NCBI GenBank assembly: GCA_019449415.1
Contig: JAGRPP010000026.1
Location: forward strand, 62,001-126,000
Direction: 5' to 3'
Source of the DNA: Geothrix sp.
Lineage (GTDB): Bacteria; Acidobacteriota; Holophagae; Holophagales; Holophagaceae
Length of the DNA: 64,000 nt
Shown: positions 42,288 through 51,297 of the stretch, piece after piece
Numbering within the stretch: the first letter of the stretch is position 1
Layout of the letters: the number at the start of each line of letters is the position of its first letter
Translations under genes and position numbers: made by a program
Notes under the pieces: generated by a model
What the model was told of the DNA's origin: nothing
What the model saw: only the letters and a program-made list of their open reading frames with translations
The model's database searches: none

Positions 42288-44120
42288 ATGTGCGGAATCG
42301 TCGGTTACATCGGTCAGCAGGGCGCCGCCGGCATCCTGGTGAACGGCCTCCGCAGCCTGGAATACCGGGGGTATGACAGCGCCGGCGTAGCCCTTTCGGA
42401 TCCCCAGGACGGGTTCCGCATCATCCGGGCCTCGGGCAAGCTGGTCAATCTCGCCGGCAAGGTGGACCTCTCCGACCCCACCCCCTTGGGCATCGGCCAT
42501 ACCCGCTGGGCCACCCACGGCCGGCCCACAGAGGAGAACGCCCACCCTCATCGCAGCGGCGACGGCCAGGTGGTGGCCGTGCACAACGGCATCTTCGAGA
42601 ACTTCCTGGAACTGCGCGCCGAGCTGAAGGCCGCGGGCGAGTCGTTCCGTTCCGAAACCGACACCGAGTGCTTCCCGGTGATGGTGTCCCACCTGATGAA
42701 GGGCGGCCGGGGCTTCCGGGAGGCCTTCCGGGAGGCTGTCGGGCGCATGAAGGGCATCTACGCCCTGGCCTGCCTCCACGCCTCGGACAAGGACCGCATC
42801 CTTGCGGCCCGCAGCGGACCGCCCCTGGTGCTGGGCCTGGGCGAGGGCGAGACCTTCCTGGCCTCGGATGTGGTGCCCCTGCTGCCCCACACCCGCCGGG
42901 TGATCTTCCTGGAGGACGGCGACCTGGTGGAGCTGACCCGGGAGGGTGCCCGCATCTTCCGTCTGGACGGCAGCGAGGTGCAACGCCAGGTCCACACCAT
43001 TCCCTACGATCCCGTGGCGGCGGAAAAGGGCGGCTACAAGCACTTCATGCAGAAGGAGATCTTCGAGCAGCCCCAGGCCCTGTCCAATACGCTGCTGAAC
43101 CGGCTCCCCCTGGACGGCGAGGCCATTCCCCTGGACCTGCCCTTCACGGACCGGGACCTCGCGGACTTGACCCGCATCCACATCGTGGCCTGCGGCACCA
43201 GCTGGCATGCCGGCCTCGTGGGCAAGTTCCTCATCGAGCAGCTGAGCCGCGTCGCCGTGGAGGTGGATTACGCCAGCGAGTACCGCTACCGCGAACCGGT
43301 GGTCCAGCCGGGCACCCTCATCGTCGGCATCACCCAGAGCGGCGAGACCGCCGACACCCTCGCCGCCATGAAGGAAGCCGCCCTCCGCGGCGCCCGCACG
43401 CTGGCCATCTGCAATGTCATGGGCTCCACGGCCACCCGGCAGTCCGAGGCCACGATCCTCACCCATGCCGGGCCGGAAATCGGCGTGGCCTCCACCAAGG
43501 CCTTCACCACCCAGCTGGCGGTGCTCACCCTCCTGGCCCTCAAGCTGGGCGAGGCCAAGGGCACGCTCGATCCCAGGCTCAAGGCCGAACTGTTGCAGGG
43601 CCTGCGCGAACTCCCCGCGCACCTGGAACGGCTGAACGCCCTGGAGCCGAAGATCGTCCAGTGGGCCCACCGCTGGAAGGACGCCACGGACTTCCTCTAC
43701 CTGGGCCGCGGCCCCTGCTATCCGATCGCCCTGGAAGGCGCCCTGAAGCTGAAGGAGATCTCGTACATCCACGCCGAGGGCTACCCGGCGGGCGAGATGA
43801 AGCACGGCCCCATCGCCCTCATCGACAAAACCCTCCCCGTGGTGGCCCTCATGCCGAAGGATGCCCACCGCGAGAAGACCCTCAGCAACCTCCAGGAGGC
43901 CGCCGCCCGCGACGGCCGCATCCTGGCGCTGGTTACCGAGGGCGATACCGGCCTGGCGGGCATCGCGGAGGATGTGCTGGAGCTGCCCGCGGTCCATCCA
44001 TGGCTGGCCCCCATCGTCTACGCCGTGCCGCTACAGCTGCTGGCCTACCACATCGCCGTGTTGAGGGGCTGCGATGTGGATCAGCCGAGGAACCTGGCGA
44101 AGTCGGTGACCGTGGAATAG
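42288..44120 (+). CDS. glmS: glutamine--fructose-6-phosphate aminotransferase
   Basis: 610 residues. Makes glucosamine-6-phosphate for peptidoglycan and LPS. Start ATG 42288 yields MCGIVGYIG, so Cys 2 becomes the N-terminal nucleophile after Met removal. Glutaminase domain motifs HTRWATHGRPTEENAHPH and HNGIFENF; two SIS domains with ACGTSWHAGL, ITQSGETADT, TKAFTTQLAVL; and EGYPAGEMKHGP with final LAKSVTVE holding the isomerase residues. Standard size. Own promoter upstream. Confidence 0.98.
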   Translation: MCGIVGYIGQQGAAGILVNGLRSLEYRGYDSAGVALSDPQDGFRIIRASGKLVNLAGKVDLSDPTPLGIGHTRWATHGRPTEENAHPHRSGDGQVVAVHNGIFENFLELRAELKAAGESFRSETDTECFPVMVSHLMKGGRGFREAFREAVGRMKGIYALACLHASDKDRILAARSGPPLVLGLGEGETFLASDVVPLLPHTRRVIFLEDGDLVELTREGARIFRLDGSEVQRQVHTIPYDPVAAEKGGYKHFMQKEIFEQPQALSNTLLNRLPLDGEAIPLDLPFTDRDLADLTRIHIVACGTSWHAGLVGKFLIEQLSRVAVEVDYASEYRYREPVVQPGTLIVGITQSGETADTLAAMKEAALRGARTLAICNVMGSTATRQSEATILTHAGPEIGVASTKAFTTQLAVLTLLALKLGEAKGTLDPRLKAELLQGLRELPAHLERLNALEPKIVQWAHRWKDATDFLYLGRGPCYPIALEGALKLKEISYIHAEGYPAGEMKHGPIALIDKTLPVVALMPKDAHREKTLSNLQEAAARDGRILALVTEGDTGLAGIAEDVLELPAVHPWLAPIVYAVPLQLLAYHIAVLRGCDVDQPRNLAKSVTVE

Positions 44121-44233
44121 CCGCGCCCCGGATGTTCCAGGAAAGTCACGGCGGCCCCTCGACTCCGGCCCCATGTTGGACCTGGATCGCCGCCGTTTCG
44201 CTTGGACGGGCATCCCCTGGAGTGGAGGCTGCC

Positions 44234-44350
44234 ATGGCTGCCCCTTTCCTTCGTCGCCACGACTTCCTGCCATCCCCGGGGCTGGATTGGCTGTTGATCC
44301 TCGCCGGGGCCCTGTTCGCCTGGCTCTTCTGGCCCGCCACGCACCCTTAG
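44234..44350 (+). CDS. 38-residue membrane protein
   Basis: MAAPFLRRHDFLPSPG then a single membrane helix (LDWLLILAGALFAWLFWP). Start ATG 44234 is preceded by GTGGAGG at proper distance. Resembles the next small protein (44440): both have a short charged N-terminus, then (G)DWLL..AG.L, and both follow a GGAGG. Too short for homology to be proven. Position between glmS and tRNA-Val suggests independent transcription or read-through. Confidence 0.5.
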   Translation: MAAPFLRRHDFLPSPGLDWLLILAGALFAWLFWPATHP

Positions 44351-44439
44351 CCACCGCCGAGCTCGGTGGAGCGTTGGCGCCGGGCCCGTCTGCGACCCAT
44401 GTTTGGGGTGGACCGTGGTCCCCCGGATTGGAGGTCGCC

Positions 44440-44580
44440 ATGACCACCCATGCCCACCACCACCCGCACCCCCATCTGCCCCTGCGCTTCTTCCCGGTGG
44501 AGCACCCCTACGCCGGGGATTGGCTCCTGGTGGCCGCGGGCACCCTGGCCGCCCTGCTGCTCTGGTATTGGAACTCCTGA
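44440..44580 (+). CDS. 46-residue membrane protein with His-rich start
   Basis: MTTHAHHHPHPHLPLRFFPV, then EHPYAGDWLLVAAGTLAALLLWYWNS with one membrane helix. Seven histidines within the first twelve residues could bind metal. Start ATG 44440 follows GGAGGTCGCC. Likely a tandem relative of the 38-residue protein 90 bp upstream. Function unknown. Confidence 0.5.
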   Translation: MTTHAHHHPHPHLPLRFFPVEHPYAGDWLLVAAGTLAALLLWYWNS

Positions 44581-44607
44581 CGAACCCCGCCCCCATGACC
44601 TGGAGGC

Positions 44608-44635
44608 TCGACAGCCGCCCCGGTTCCGCTAGAAT
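44608..44635 (+). promoter_or_regulatory. sigma-70-type promoter of tRNA-Val
   Basis: -35 TCGACA (44608-44613), spacer of 16, -10 TAGAAT (44630-44635). Initiation near 44642 leaves a six-base leader before the tRNA. Confidence 0.65.
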
Positions 44636-44647
44636 GGAGCTTCGCGC

Positions 44648-44722
<75 letters not shown>

Positions 44723-44725
44723 ACG

Positions 44726-44750
44726 AAAGGCCGCTTTTGCGGCCTTTTCT
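44726..44750 (+). terminator. intrinsic terminator after tRNA-Val
   Basis: AAAGGCCGC (44726-44734), TTTT loop, GCGGCCTTT (44739-44747) and trailing TCT. It also lies just past the 3' end of the minus-strand Omp85 gene and could serve it, with a weaker T-tract on that side. Confidence 0.85.
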
Positions 44751-44764
44751 GCATTCCCGCTTGG

Positions 44765-47700
44765 TCAGAACTGGAATCCCGCCGAGATCAGCAGGCTCTT
44801 CAGCTGGGTGTCCCGCTCGTTCTGAGTCCGGGGGCGGCCCAGGATGCGCTTCCAGTCGGCGGCGTACTCGAGCTTGAGGGGAAAACCCAGCTTCAGGATC
44901 AGGCCCGCGCCCAGCGTGGTGCGAAGGGCCGGGAAGGACGGGCGGATGCGCTTTTGGGGGTCGGTCGGGTCGGTCTCAGTGGTCAGGCTGCGGTAGACCT
45001 GGCCGCTGTCCACGAAGACCTCCGCCCACACGCTCTGCATGCCGAAGAGGGGGAAGCGGTACTCGAGGTTCACGACCACCAGGGCTTGGCCGCCCAGGGG
45101 GATGGGCTGGGCCAGTTCGTGGCCCAGCGAATCCGTCCGCTGGATGTCGCCCAGCATGTCCGGTTCCACGCCACGGACGGTGAAGGAGCCGCCCCCGAAG
45201 AACCGTTCGGACAGGGGAAGGTCCTTGGCGGACTGGGCCGTGGGCCGCGCGAGCCCCAGGCGGGCGCTGGCCATGACCACCCCGTTTTCCGCATGGAAAC
45301 CCACGGGCCAGTTCCACTGGTGCCGCAAGTCCAGCTTCACGAAGCTGCTGTTGGTGGAGGTGCCGAATACCTGATTGGCCAGTTCCAGCTTGCCGAGGAA
45401 GAAGGTGCCCTGGGTGGGATCGTAGGGTCGATCCCGGCGGTCCACCGCCACCTGGAGATAAGGGGCGGAGATGATGCTCCGGTCGGGCGTCCGCGCGATG
45501 AGGACGAGGTCCTCTTTGCGGTAGAGCGGATGCCCGTCGCTGTCGGTGTTGGCGGCCACCTCCACCCGCTCGAAGCGGTAGCCCAGCTGCACCACCTGCA
45601 CCGGGCTGATCTTCCACTCCAGGCTCGGCGTGAAGCGCCGGCGGCGCGCGAAGAAGGCGGCCCGGGCCTCCTCGATGTAGGCGCCTTCGACCCGGAACCG
45701 CGTCTTCGGCGCCAGCAGCGCATCCAGGGAGCCGGGCAGGAACCAGGGATCGGTGTAGCCGAGGCTGTAGCTGTCCACGGACCGCTTGATCTCGCCCGTG
45801 GGGAAGGCCCGCCGCAGGAAGGGGCTGTCGAGGGTCTGATCGCCGGCCCGCAGGCCGGCATCCAGGGTTCGTCCCATGCCGCCCACATTCAGCCGCTGCG
45901 CGTTCAGGCCGAAGTGGTAGCCCTGGGTCTTGTCGTAGCCGAAGGCTTCCGAGAACACCCAGGGGCTGCGCTCCTGCAGGCGCACGGCCAGGTCCCCGCG
46001 CTGCCAAGGCTCCTGTTCCTGATCGGGCAGATCCTTCAAGGTGAGCAGGTCCACGCGCTGGAACGCGCCCAGGCCGCCCAGCTGGATCTGGCCCTGATCG
46101 AGTCTCGCGGGATCCAGCGGACTGCCGGGAGCCAGCTCCGTTTCGCGGAGCACGGCCTCCGCGCGCGTGCGGTCGGCGCCCTGGACGACCAGGCGGCGGA
46201 CGCGATCCAGAGGCTGGGCCGGCACCTGCACCCGCACCACCGGCTGGGACCCGTCATCCTCGAAAGCCAGCCGCACCTGGGGGTTGGCGGCCCCGGCCGA
46301 AGCGAGGCGGCGGCGGAGGTCGGAGACCACCAGGGCCAGGTCGTTCCGCACCAGGGGCAGCGCGGGCTTGAAGGTCAGGCGCGCTCCGCCGGCGGTCCCT
46401 TCCAGATGCCCCTCGAAGCCCTGGAGATGCCGGCGGTCAGAGCGGTAGTCCGTCGTGCCGCGCACCGGAACGGGCTGATCCGACAACGCCAGCAGCAGGC
46501 TCTTGGCCAGCTGATCCCGAGGGAAGGCGGGATCGGCCGGGAGTTCCAGCACCAGTGCATCGAGGAAGCGGCGCTGCCCCTCGCGGATGATGAGGCGCAC
46601 ATCCACGGAGCCGTCCTTGCCGACTTCCACGCGCCGCCGCACCCGCACTTCCGGGAAGCCGCGCTGAAGGTAGTGGGCGGTGAGGCGATCCTCCAGGGCC
46701 TTCATGGCCTCGGTCTTGGCGTGCGGGGGCAGAAGCAGGAAGCGCTTCGGCAGACGGACGGCGGCCTGCAGCTCGTCGTCGGAGAGTTCGCGGTTCCCTT
46801 CGAAGGTGACCCGGCCGAGAACCTTGCGGGGCCCGGGAACCACGGTGTAGGTGATGACCACGGCCTCGGGGCGCTCCTGGGTCCCGGCCGTGACCTCGCG
46901 GACATAAGTCACCTGGGCTTCAGGGTGGCCCTGGTCGCGGTAGTAGCCCGTGATCCGACCGGCGCCTTCGTCCAGCAGGCTCGGCGAATAGCGCTCGGCG
47001 CGGGCCATGGGCACGAATTCCGACAGCCGGGGCCGGCCGCCCCACAAGGGCCCCAGGAGGCTGAGCCCCTTCGCCTTCAGCGCGACCTTGGGCCCGGGTT
47101 TGATCTCCAGGATCATCACGCCGTCTTCGTTTTCCACCGGCAGCAGACGGACCGAGCCTTCCAGCCGCTTGTCCTTCACCAGCCGCTGGCGCAGGCGGCG
47201 CTGGGCTTCCCGCTGGACGGCGGGGGTCCAGTGGGTTCGCCCCGGCACGATCCCCGCGATCTTAAGCAGAGCCTCGCGCACATAGGGCGCGGGGTCGCCT
47301 TCGAGGCGCACCTCCTGGATGACCCGGGGCGCCCCAAGACTCAAGATCAGCCGGAGCTTCCGACCCCCGGCCTCCACCACGGTACTGACTTTGGCGCGGC
47401 GGTATCCCGCCTCCCGCAGCTGCTGCTCCGAGTCCCTTTCCAGGGCCTCCAGCCGCTGGGCGCCCAGGCGCTGGCCCTTCCTCAGGTCCACCGGAAGGGA
47501 CTTCCGCAGGTCGGCCGGAAGCGGGTCCCCCTCCCAGCGCCACTCGGCGACCGGGACCAGGGGATCGAGGCGCAGGAGAACCTCTCCACCAGCCCCGAGG
47601 CTTCCCTCCACGGCGCGATAGCGATCCACCAGACGCACCGCCGCCAGGGCCCGTTGAAAGGCCGCCGGATCCACCACTTGGCCCGGCTGCAAGCCGAGGG

Positions 47701-47839
47701 CCGCCCGGGCGAACCGGCGATCATCCTCATCGCCGCCTTCGATCCGGATGGAGGCCACGGGAGACGACACTGCAGCCTCCTGACCCGCGGCTGGCGCCAG
47801 GATCAGGAGGCTGCAACCCAGGGCGGCGCGGACGCGCAC
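44765..47839 (-). CDS. Omp85/BamA-TamA family outer-membrane protein with extended POTRA region
   Basis: 1024 residues. Signal peptide (ALGCSLLILAPAAG), then about 620 residues of repeated POTRA-like units: SIRIEGGDEDDRRFARAALG, WRWEGDPLPADLRKSL, VRLEGDPAPYVREALL, a unit near LKAKGLSLLGP, VTFEGNRELSDDELQAAV, and LVVQGADRTRAEAVLRETEL, plus one or two degenerate ones. The C-terminal ~385 residues form the beta-barrel, with GSFTVRGVEPDMLG (loop with the VRG motif) and the closing LLISAGFQF. Standard BamA has five POTRAs and about 800 residues, so this is longer. Function: insertion or export of outer-membrane proteins. Confidence 0.85.
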   Translation of the reverse strand: MRVRAALGCSLLILAPAAGQEAAVSSPVASIRIEGGDEDDRRFARAALGLQPGQVVDPAAFQRALAAVRLVDRYRAVEGSLGAGGEVLLRLDPLVPVAEWRWEGDPLPADLRKSLPVDLRKGQRLGAQRLEALERDSEQQLREAGYRRAKVSTVVEAGGRKLRLILSLGAPRVIQEVRLEGDPAPYVREALLKIAGIVPGRTHWTPAVQREAQRRLRQRLVKDKRLEGSVRLLPVENEDGVMILEIKPGPKVALKAKGLSLLGPLWGGRPRLSEFVPMARAERYSPSLLDEGAGRITGYYRDQGHPEAQVTYVREVTAGTQERPEAVVITYTVVPGPRKVLGRVTFEGNRELSDDELQAAVRLPKRFLLLPPHAKTEAMKALEDRLTAHYLQRGFPEVRVRRRVEVGKDGSVDVRLIIREGQRRFLDALVLELPADPAFPRDQLAKSLLLALSDQPVPVRGTTDYRSDRRHLQGFEGHLEGTAGGARLTFKPALPLVRNDLALVVSDLRRRLASAGAANPQVRLAFEDDGSQPVVRVQVPAQPLDRVRRLVVQGADRTRAEAVLRETELAPGSPLDPARLDQGQIQLGGLGAFQRVDLLTLKDLPDQEQEPWQRGDLAVRLQERSPWVFSEAFGYDKTQGYHFGLNAQRLNVGGMGRTLDAGLRAGDQTLDSPFLRRAFPTGEIKRSVDSYSLGYTDPWFLPGSLDALLAPKTRFRVEGAYIEEARAAFFARRRRFTPSLEWKISPVQVVQLGYRFERVEVAANTDSDGHPLYRKEDLVLIARTPDRSIISAPYLQVAVDRRDRPYDPTQGTFFLGKLELANQVFGTSTNSSFVKLDLRHQWNWPVGFHAENGVVMASARLGLARPTAQSAKDLPLSERFFGGGSFTVRGVEPDMLGDIQRTDSLGHELAQPIPLGGQALVVVNLEYRFPLFGMQSVWAEVFVDSGQVYRSLTTETDPTDPQKRIRPSFPALRTTLGAGLILKLGFPLKLEYAADWKRILGRPRTQNERDTQLKSLLISAGFQF

Positions 47840-47843
47840 CGGC

Positions 47844-48179
47844 TCAGAATCCGGCCAGGGCTTCGTCCTCGGTGTCCTTCACTTCAAAGACCGAGTGCAG
47901 GCTGGTCATCTTGATGAGGCTGAAGATCTTGGAGCTCATGCCGCAGATGCGCAGCTCACCGCCCTTGCCCTTGATGGAGGTGAAGCAGCCCACCAACTCG
48001 CCCACGCCTGAAGAATCCAGGTAGCTCACTTTGCTGAAGTTGATCACGATCTTGCGGGCGCCGTTCGTCAGGGAGGTGCGAACTGCCTCCCCCAGCTCCT
48101 GGTCGCCATCACCCAGGGTGATCTTGCCTTCGGGGTAGAGGATCAGCACATCGTTGTGCTTGCGGGTATTCATGATCAT
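47844..48179 (-). CDS. STAS-domain anti-sigma factor antagonist
   Basis: 111 residues. SpoIIAA-type STAS fold; the phosphoacceptor region is SKVSYLDSSGVGELVG with the expected Ser. The opening DVLILYPEGKITLGDGDQELG and IVINFSKVS strands are also typical. Start at MIMNTRK (48179); a second ATG two codons on is possible. No kinase or sigma factor adjoins it. It lies back-to-back with flgB, and four bases downstream of its stop (by coordinates) the Omp85 gene begins, so these two are likely co-transcribed. Confidence 0.88.
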   Translation of the reverse strand: MIMNTRKHNDVLILYPEGKITLGDGDQELGEAVRTSLTNGARKIVINFSKVSYLDSSGVGELVGCFTSIKGKGGELRICGMSSKIFSLIKMTSLHSVFEVKDTEDEALAGF

Positions 48180-48330
48180 GGGGGCCTCGAGGTGAGCGGT
48201 AAGTGTAGCAAAGGTGCCAAGGTGCGGCGCAAGTCCATCCCCAGGTGGGCACCCGGCAAGGTTCCGGCACGGGGTCTGCATCCTCCTCCCCAGAAGCCGG
48301 GTCCGCCCGGCCCATTCTGCAGGGTGCTCC
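48180..48330. other. divergent control region between the STAS gene and flgB
   Basis: 151 bp. Contains the sigma-54-like site at 48265 for flgB and, on the minus strand, TGCTACACT (extended -10) about 25 bp upstream of the STAS start. No open frame. Confidence 0.5.
48265..48280 (+). promoter_or_regulatory. sigma-54-like promoter upstream of flgB
   Basis: CGGCACGGGGTCTGCA: GG (48266-48267) and GC (48278-48279) separated by ten bases; -24 element GGCACG and -12 element TGCA. The predicted start (about 48291) is 40 bp before flgB. The best fit of the four similar sites in the window. Confidence 0.5.
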
Positions 48331-48750
48331 ATGTTCGATCTCATCAGCGGCAACGGCATGATCCAGACCATGGATCGAGGCCTGACGCTGGCTTCCAAGC
48401 GCCAGACACTCATCGCCTCCAACTTGGCGAACCTGGATACCCCCGGGTACCGGACCCGGGATTTCAGCTTTGAGGGCGCCATGAAGGCGGCCCTTGATGG
48501 GCAATCTTCGCCCAACGCCATGAAGACCACCCACCCCATGCACCTCCAGGGCAGCGGGAGCGAGTCCCTGCCGCCCAGCACCGATCCCCTGCGGCCCAGC
48601 TCTGAGCGCAACGATGGCAACGATGTGAGCCTGGACCGGGAGAACATGCTGCTTTCCCGCACCCAGACCACCTACCAGAGCGCCTCCACCTTCATGCAGG
48701 TCGAGCTTCGGAAGCTCTACTCCCTCATCCGAGAAGCGAGTGCGCACTGA
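48331..48750 (+). CDS. flgB: flagellar proximal rod protein FlgB
   Basis: 139 residues. Rod protein joining the MS-ring to the distal rod. Shows the FlgB/FlgC N-terminal signature LTLASKRQTLIASNLANLDTPGYRTRDF and a C-terminal helix (LLSRTQTTYQSASTFMQVELRKLYSLI). Start at 48331 excludes an out-of-family upstream extension. It overlaps flgC by one base. First gene of the long second flagellar operon. Confidence 0.95.
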   Translation: MFDLISGNGMIQTMDRGLTLASKRQTLIASNLANLDTPGYRTRDFSFEGAMKAALDGQSSPNAMKTTHPMHLQGSGSESLPPSTDPLRPSSERNDGNDVSLDRENMLLSRTQTTYQSASTFMQVELRKLYSLIREASAH

Positions 48751-49169
48751 TGAGCATCCCCCAGATCCTCGACATCGCCAGCACCGGCATGGCCGCCCAG
48801 CGGCTCCGGGTGCAGCTCATCGCCTCGAACATCGCCAACAGCGAGACCACCCGCACGAAGGAAGGCGGACCCTACCGCCGCAAGGACGCGGTCTTCCAGT
48901 CCGAGAACCTCGGCTTCTCCGGCGCCCTGGCCGCGGCCGGCGTGAAGGTCGCCTCCATCCAGACCAGCCAGGAGCCCTTCCTGACCCGCCTGGAGCCCGG
49001 ACACCCGGATGCCGACGCCGATGGCGTGGTGAGCTACCCCAATGTCAATCCCGTGGAGGAGATGGTGAACCTCACCGAGGCCAGCCGGGCCTACGAGGCC
49101 AACATCGCCGTGGTCCGCGCCGCCAAGACCATGGCCACCTCCGCCCTGGAGATCCTCCGCGTGCAGTAG
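48750..49169 (+). CDS. flgC: flagellar proximal rod protein FlgC
   Basis: 139 residues. N-terminal LDIASTGMAAQRLRVQLIASNIANSETTR and C-terminal VSYPNVNPVEEMVNLTEASRAYEANI are the FlgC signatures. Overlaps the stop of flgB by one base (TGATG). Confidence 0.96.
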   Translation: MSIPQILDIASTGMAAQRLRVQLIASNIANSETTRTKEGGPYRRKDAVFQSENLGFSGALAAAGVKVASIQTSQEPFLTRLEPGHPDADADGVVSYPNVNPVEEMVNLTEASRAYEANIAVVRAAKTMATSALEILRVQ

Positions 49170-49246
49170 CCTGTCGGATTTTCGACTTGCCCCTTTCCAG
49201 CCCCCGACCGATCGTGTGAATGGCCTTACCTCTCTGAGCCGACCCC

Positions 49247-49564
49247 ATGGACCCACTCCAGAACCTCCCCCCGCTGTCCCCCCTCAGCCCCGTGTCCGGA
49301 ACCGCGAAGCCCGGCCAGGGCGGCGTGGGCGGAACGGAAGGGGACCTGAACTTCGGCGACCTCCTCAAGCAGGCCATGCAGGAGGTGAACCAGGTTTCGG
49401 CCCAGGCCGAAGGTGAGGCACGGAACTTGATGACAGGGGAGAGTGCAGACATGCACACGGCCATGCTGGCAGTCCAGAAGGCCGATTTAAGCTTCCAGAT
49501 GATGATGGCCGTGCGATCCAAGCTGATCGACGCCTACCGCGAGGTCATGCGCATGCAGATGTAG
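49247..49564 (+). CDS. fliE: flagellar hook-basal body protein FliE
   Basis: 105 residues. Small rod/MS-ring junction protein. Conserved C-terminus SADMHTAMLAVQKADLSFQMMMAVRSKLIDAYREVMRMQM is diagnostic; the N-terminal 45 residues are Pro/Gly-rich and variable. It follows flgC after 77 bp. Confidence 0.94.
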   Translation: MDPLQNLPPLSPLSPVSGTAKPGQGGVGGTEGDLNFGDLLKQAMQEVNQVSAQAEGEARNLMTGESADMHTAMLAVQKADLSFQMMMAVRSKLIDAYREVMRMQM

Positions 49565-49614
49565 CGCTGGCCGAGCTTTCCGGCGCGGCCTCATCCCCTG
49601 ACTGAGGAACGCCT

Positions 49615-51294
49615 ATGGCCGGGGAAACGAACCTCGCGGAACAACTGACCAGCGCCTTCAAGGGCATGAGCGCCACCCAGCGCGTCATGGTGGCCGCCAT
49701 TTCCCTGACAGTGCTCATGGCCCTCGGCGGCCTGGGGATCTGGGCGGGCCAGGAATCCAAGAGCATCCTGGCGGCCAACATCTCGCCCCAGGAGGCCAGC
49801 TCCATCGTGGCCCAGCTGGACAAGATGCAGGTCCCCTACGAGCTCAGCTCGGACCAGCGGACCATCCTCGTGCCGGAAAGCAAGGTCGGCTCCCTGCGCC
49901 TGAAGTTCGCCGGCGACGGTCTGCTGTCGGGCGACAAGCTGGGCTTCGAGAAGCTCGAGAACGCGGGCCTCGGCACCACGGATTTCTCCCAGAAGGTGAT
50001 CCACCGGCGGGCCATGGAGGCCCAGCTGGCCAAGACCATCATGAGCCTCCAGCAGGTCTCCGAGGCCACCGTCCACATCACCCCTTCCAACGACAGCCCC
50101 TTCCTCACCGACAAGGAAGACGCCAAGGCCAGCGTGCTGCTCAAGCTGCGCGGCGCCCGCATCCTTCCCGACGAGAACACCCAGGCCATCGTGAACCTCG
50201 TGGCGGCCAGCGTGGAGGGCCTCAAGCCCGAACAGGTCGTGATCATCGATCAGTACAGCCGCATCCTCTCCCGCACCGGCCGCGATCCCATGGTGGGCGC
50301 CAGCGATGCCCAGAAGAAGGTCGCCCGCGAGGAGGAGGACCACCTCGTCCGCCGGGTCACCGACATGCTCGAACCCGTGGTGGGTATCGGCAAGGTGCGC
50401 GCCACCGCCCATGTGGATCTGGACTTCGACAAGGTGAAGATCAACGAGGAGAAATTCGACCCCCAGGGCCAGGTGGAACGCAGCGTCCAGCAGAAGGACG
50501 AGAAGGTCCAGAAGCGCGATTCCGGCGCCGGCGTCCCCGGGACCGCCAGCAATGTGGCGCCGGCCAACGCCACCGCCACGGCCGGCATGGTGGAGAGCTC
50601 CGAGAAGAAGGAGACCACCACCAACTATGAGATCACCAAGACCGTGTCCGCCACCGAGCGGGCCACGGGTTCCGTGAAGCGCGTGACCCTGGCCGTGATC
50701 GTGGATCACCTTGGCACCTGGGAGAAGGATCCCAAGGGCGAGCCCGTGCTCAAGCAGACGCCGCGGTCCGCAGACGAGCTCAAGAAGATCCGCGACCAAG
50801 TGGCCGCCGCCGTGGGCATCCAGCCCAAGCGTGGCGACGAGCTCACCGTGGAGAACATGGCCTTCGCCACCCTGCAGGTGAATCCCAAGGAAGAGGCCGA
50901 GGCGAAGAAGCAGTTCTGGGTCGACCTGGTCCGCCAGTTCGCCCCCAGCATCATCTACGCCGTGCTCGGCCTGGCGGTGTTCTTCATGATCATCCTGCCC
51001 ATGCTCAAGCGCATGTCCGCGGCCATCAACCGGCCCACCCCCCTGCGGGTCGCCAGCGCCGAGGGCGAAGGCGCCACGGGCGGCAGCAGCTCCCCCCGCA
51101 AGCCCGTGCAGGTGAAGTCCATGTCGGAGATCGAGGCCGAGATCGAGGCCGAGCTGAATGCCGATGCGGCCTTCAGCGCCCCCGAGGCCCGGCGCCGCGA
51201 GCTCATCCGGAAGCGGCTCCAGGAGGGCTCCCACGAAGATCCGGAAACCATGGCCTCGCTGGTGCGGTCCTGGCTTCTCGAAGAAGGAAGGTAG
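49615..51294 (+). CDS. fliF: flagellar MS-ring protein FliF
   Basis: 559 residues. Membrane ring protein with two membrane helices: residues about 22-43 (VMVAAISLTVLMALGGLGIW) and about 443-464 (FAPSIIYAVLGLAVFFMIIL). The periplasmic part contains ring-building motifs (YELSSDQRTILVPE, KTIMSLQQVSEATVHI, ARILPDENTQAIVNLVAASVEGLKPEQVVIIDQ). The cytoplasmic tail ends with VRSWLLEEG, the FliG-binding segment. Confidence 0.96.
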   Translation: MAGETNLAEQLTSAFKGMSATQRVMVAAISLTVLMALGGLGIWAGQESKSILAANISPQEASSIVAQLDKMQVPYELSSDQRTILVPESKVGSLRLKFAGDGLLSGDKLGFEKLENAGLGTTDFSQKVIHRRAMEAQLAKTIMSLQQVSEATVHITPSNDSPFLTDKEDAKASVLLKLRGARILPDENTQAIVNLVAASVEGLKPEQVVIIDQYSRILSRTGRDPMVGASDAQKKVAREEEDHLVRRVTDMLEPVVGIGKVRATAHVDLDFDKVKINEEKFDPQGQVERSVQQKDEKVQKRDSGAGVPGTASNVAPANATATAGMVESSEKKETTTNYEITKTVSATERATGSVKRVTLAVIVDHLGTWEKDPKGEPVLKQTPRSADELKKIRDQVAAAVGIQPKRGDELTVENMAFATLQVNPKEEAEAKKQFWVDLVRQFAPSIIYAVLGLAVFFMIILPMLKRMSAAINRPTPLRVASAEGEGATGGSSSPRKPVQVKSMSEIEAEIEAELNADAAFSAPEARRRELIRKRLQEGSHEDPETMASLVRSWLLEEGR

Positions 51295-51297
51295 GCC

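Noticed and set aside
48180..48200. Sigma-54 site on the minus strand (TTGGCACCTTTGCTAC) for the STAS gene.
   Set aside because: GG and GC are only seven bases apart, not ten, so the geometry is wrong.
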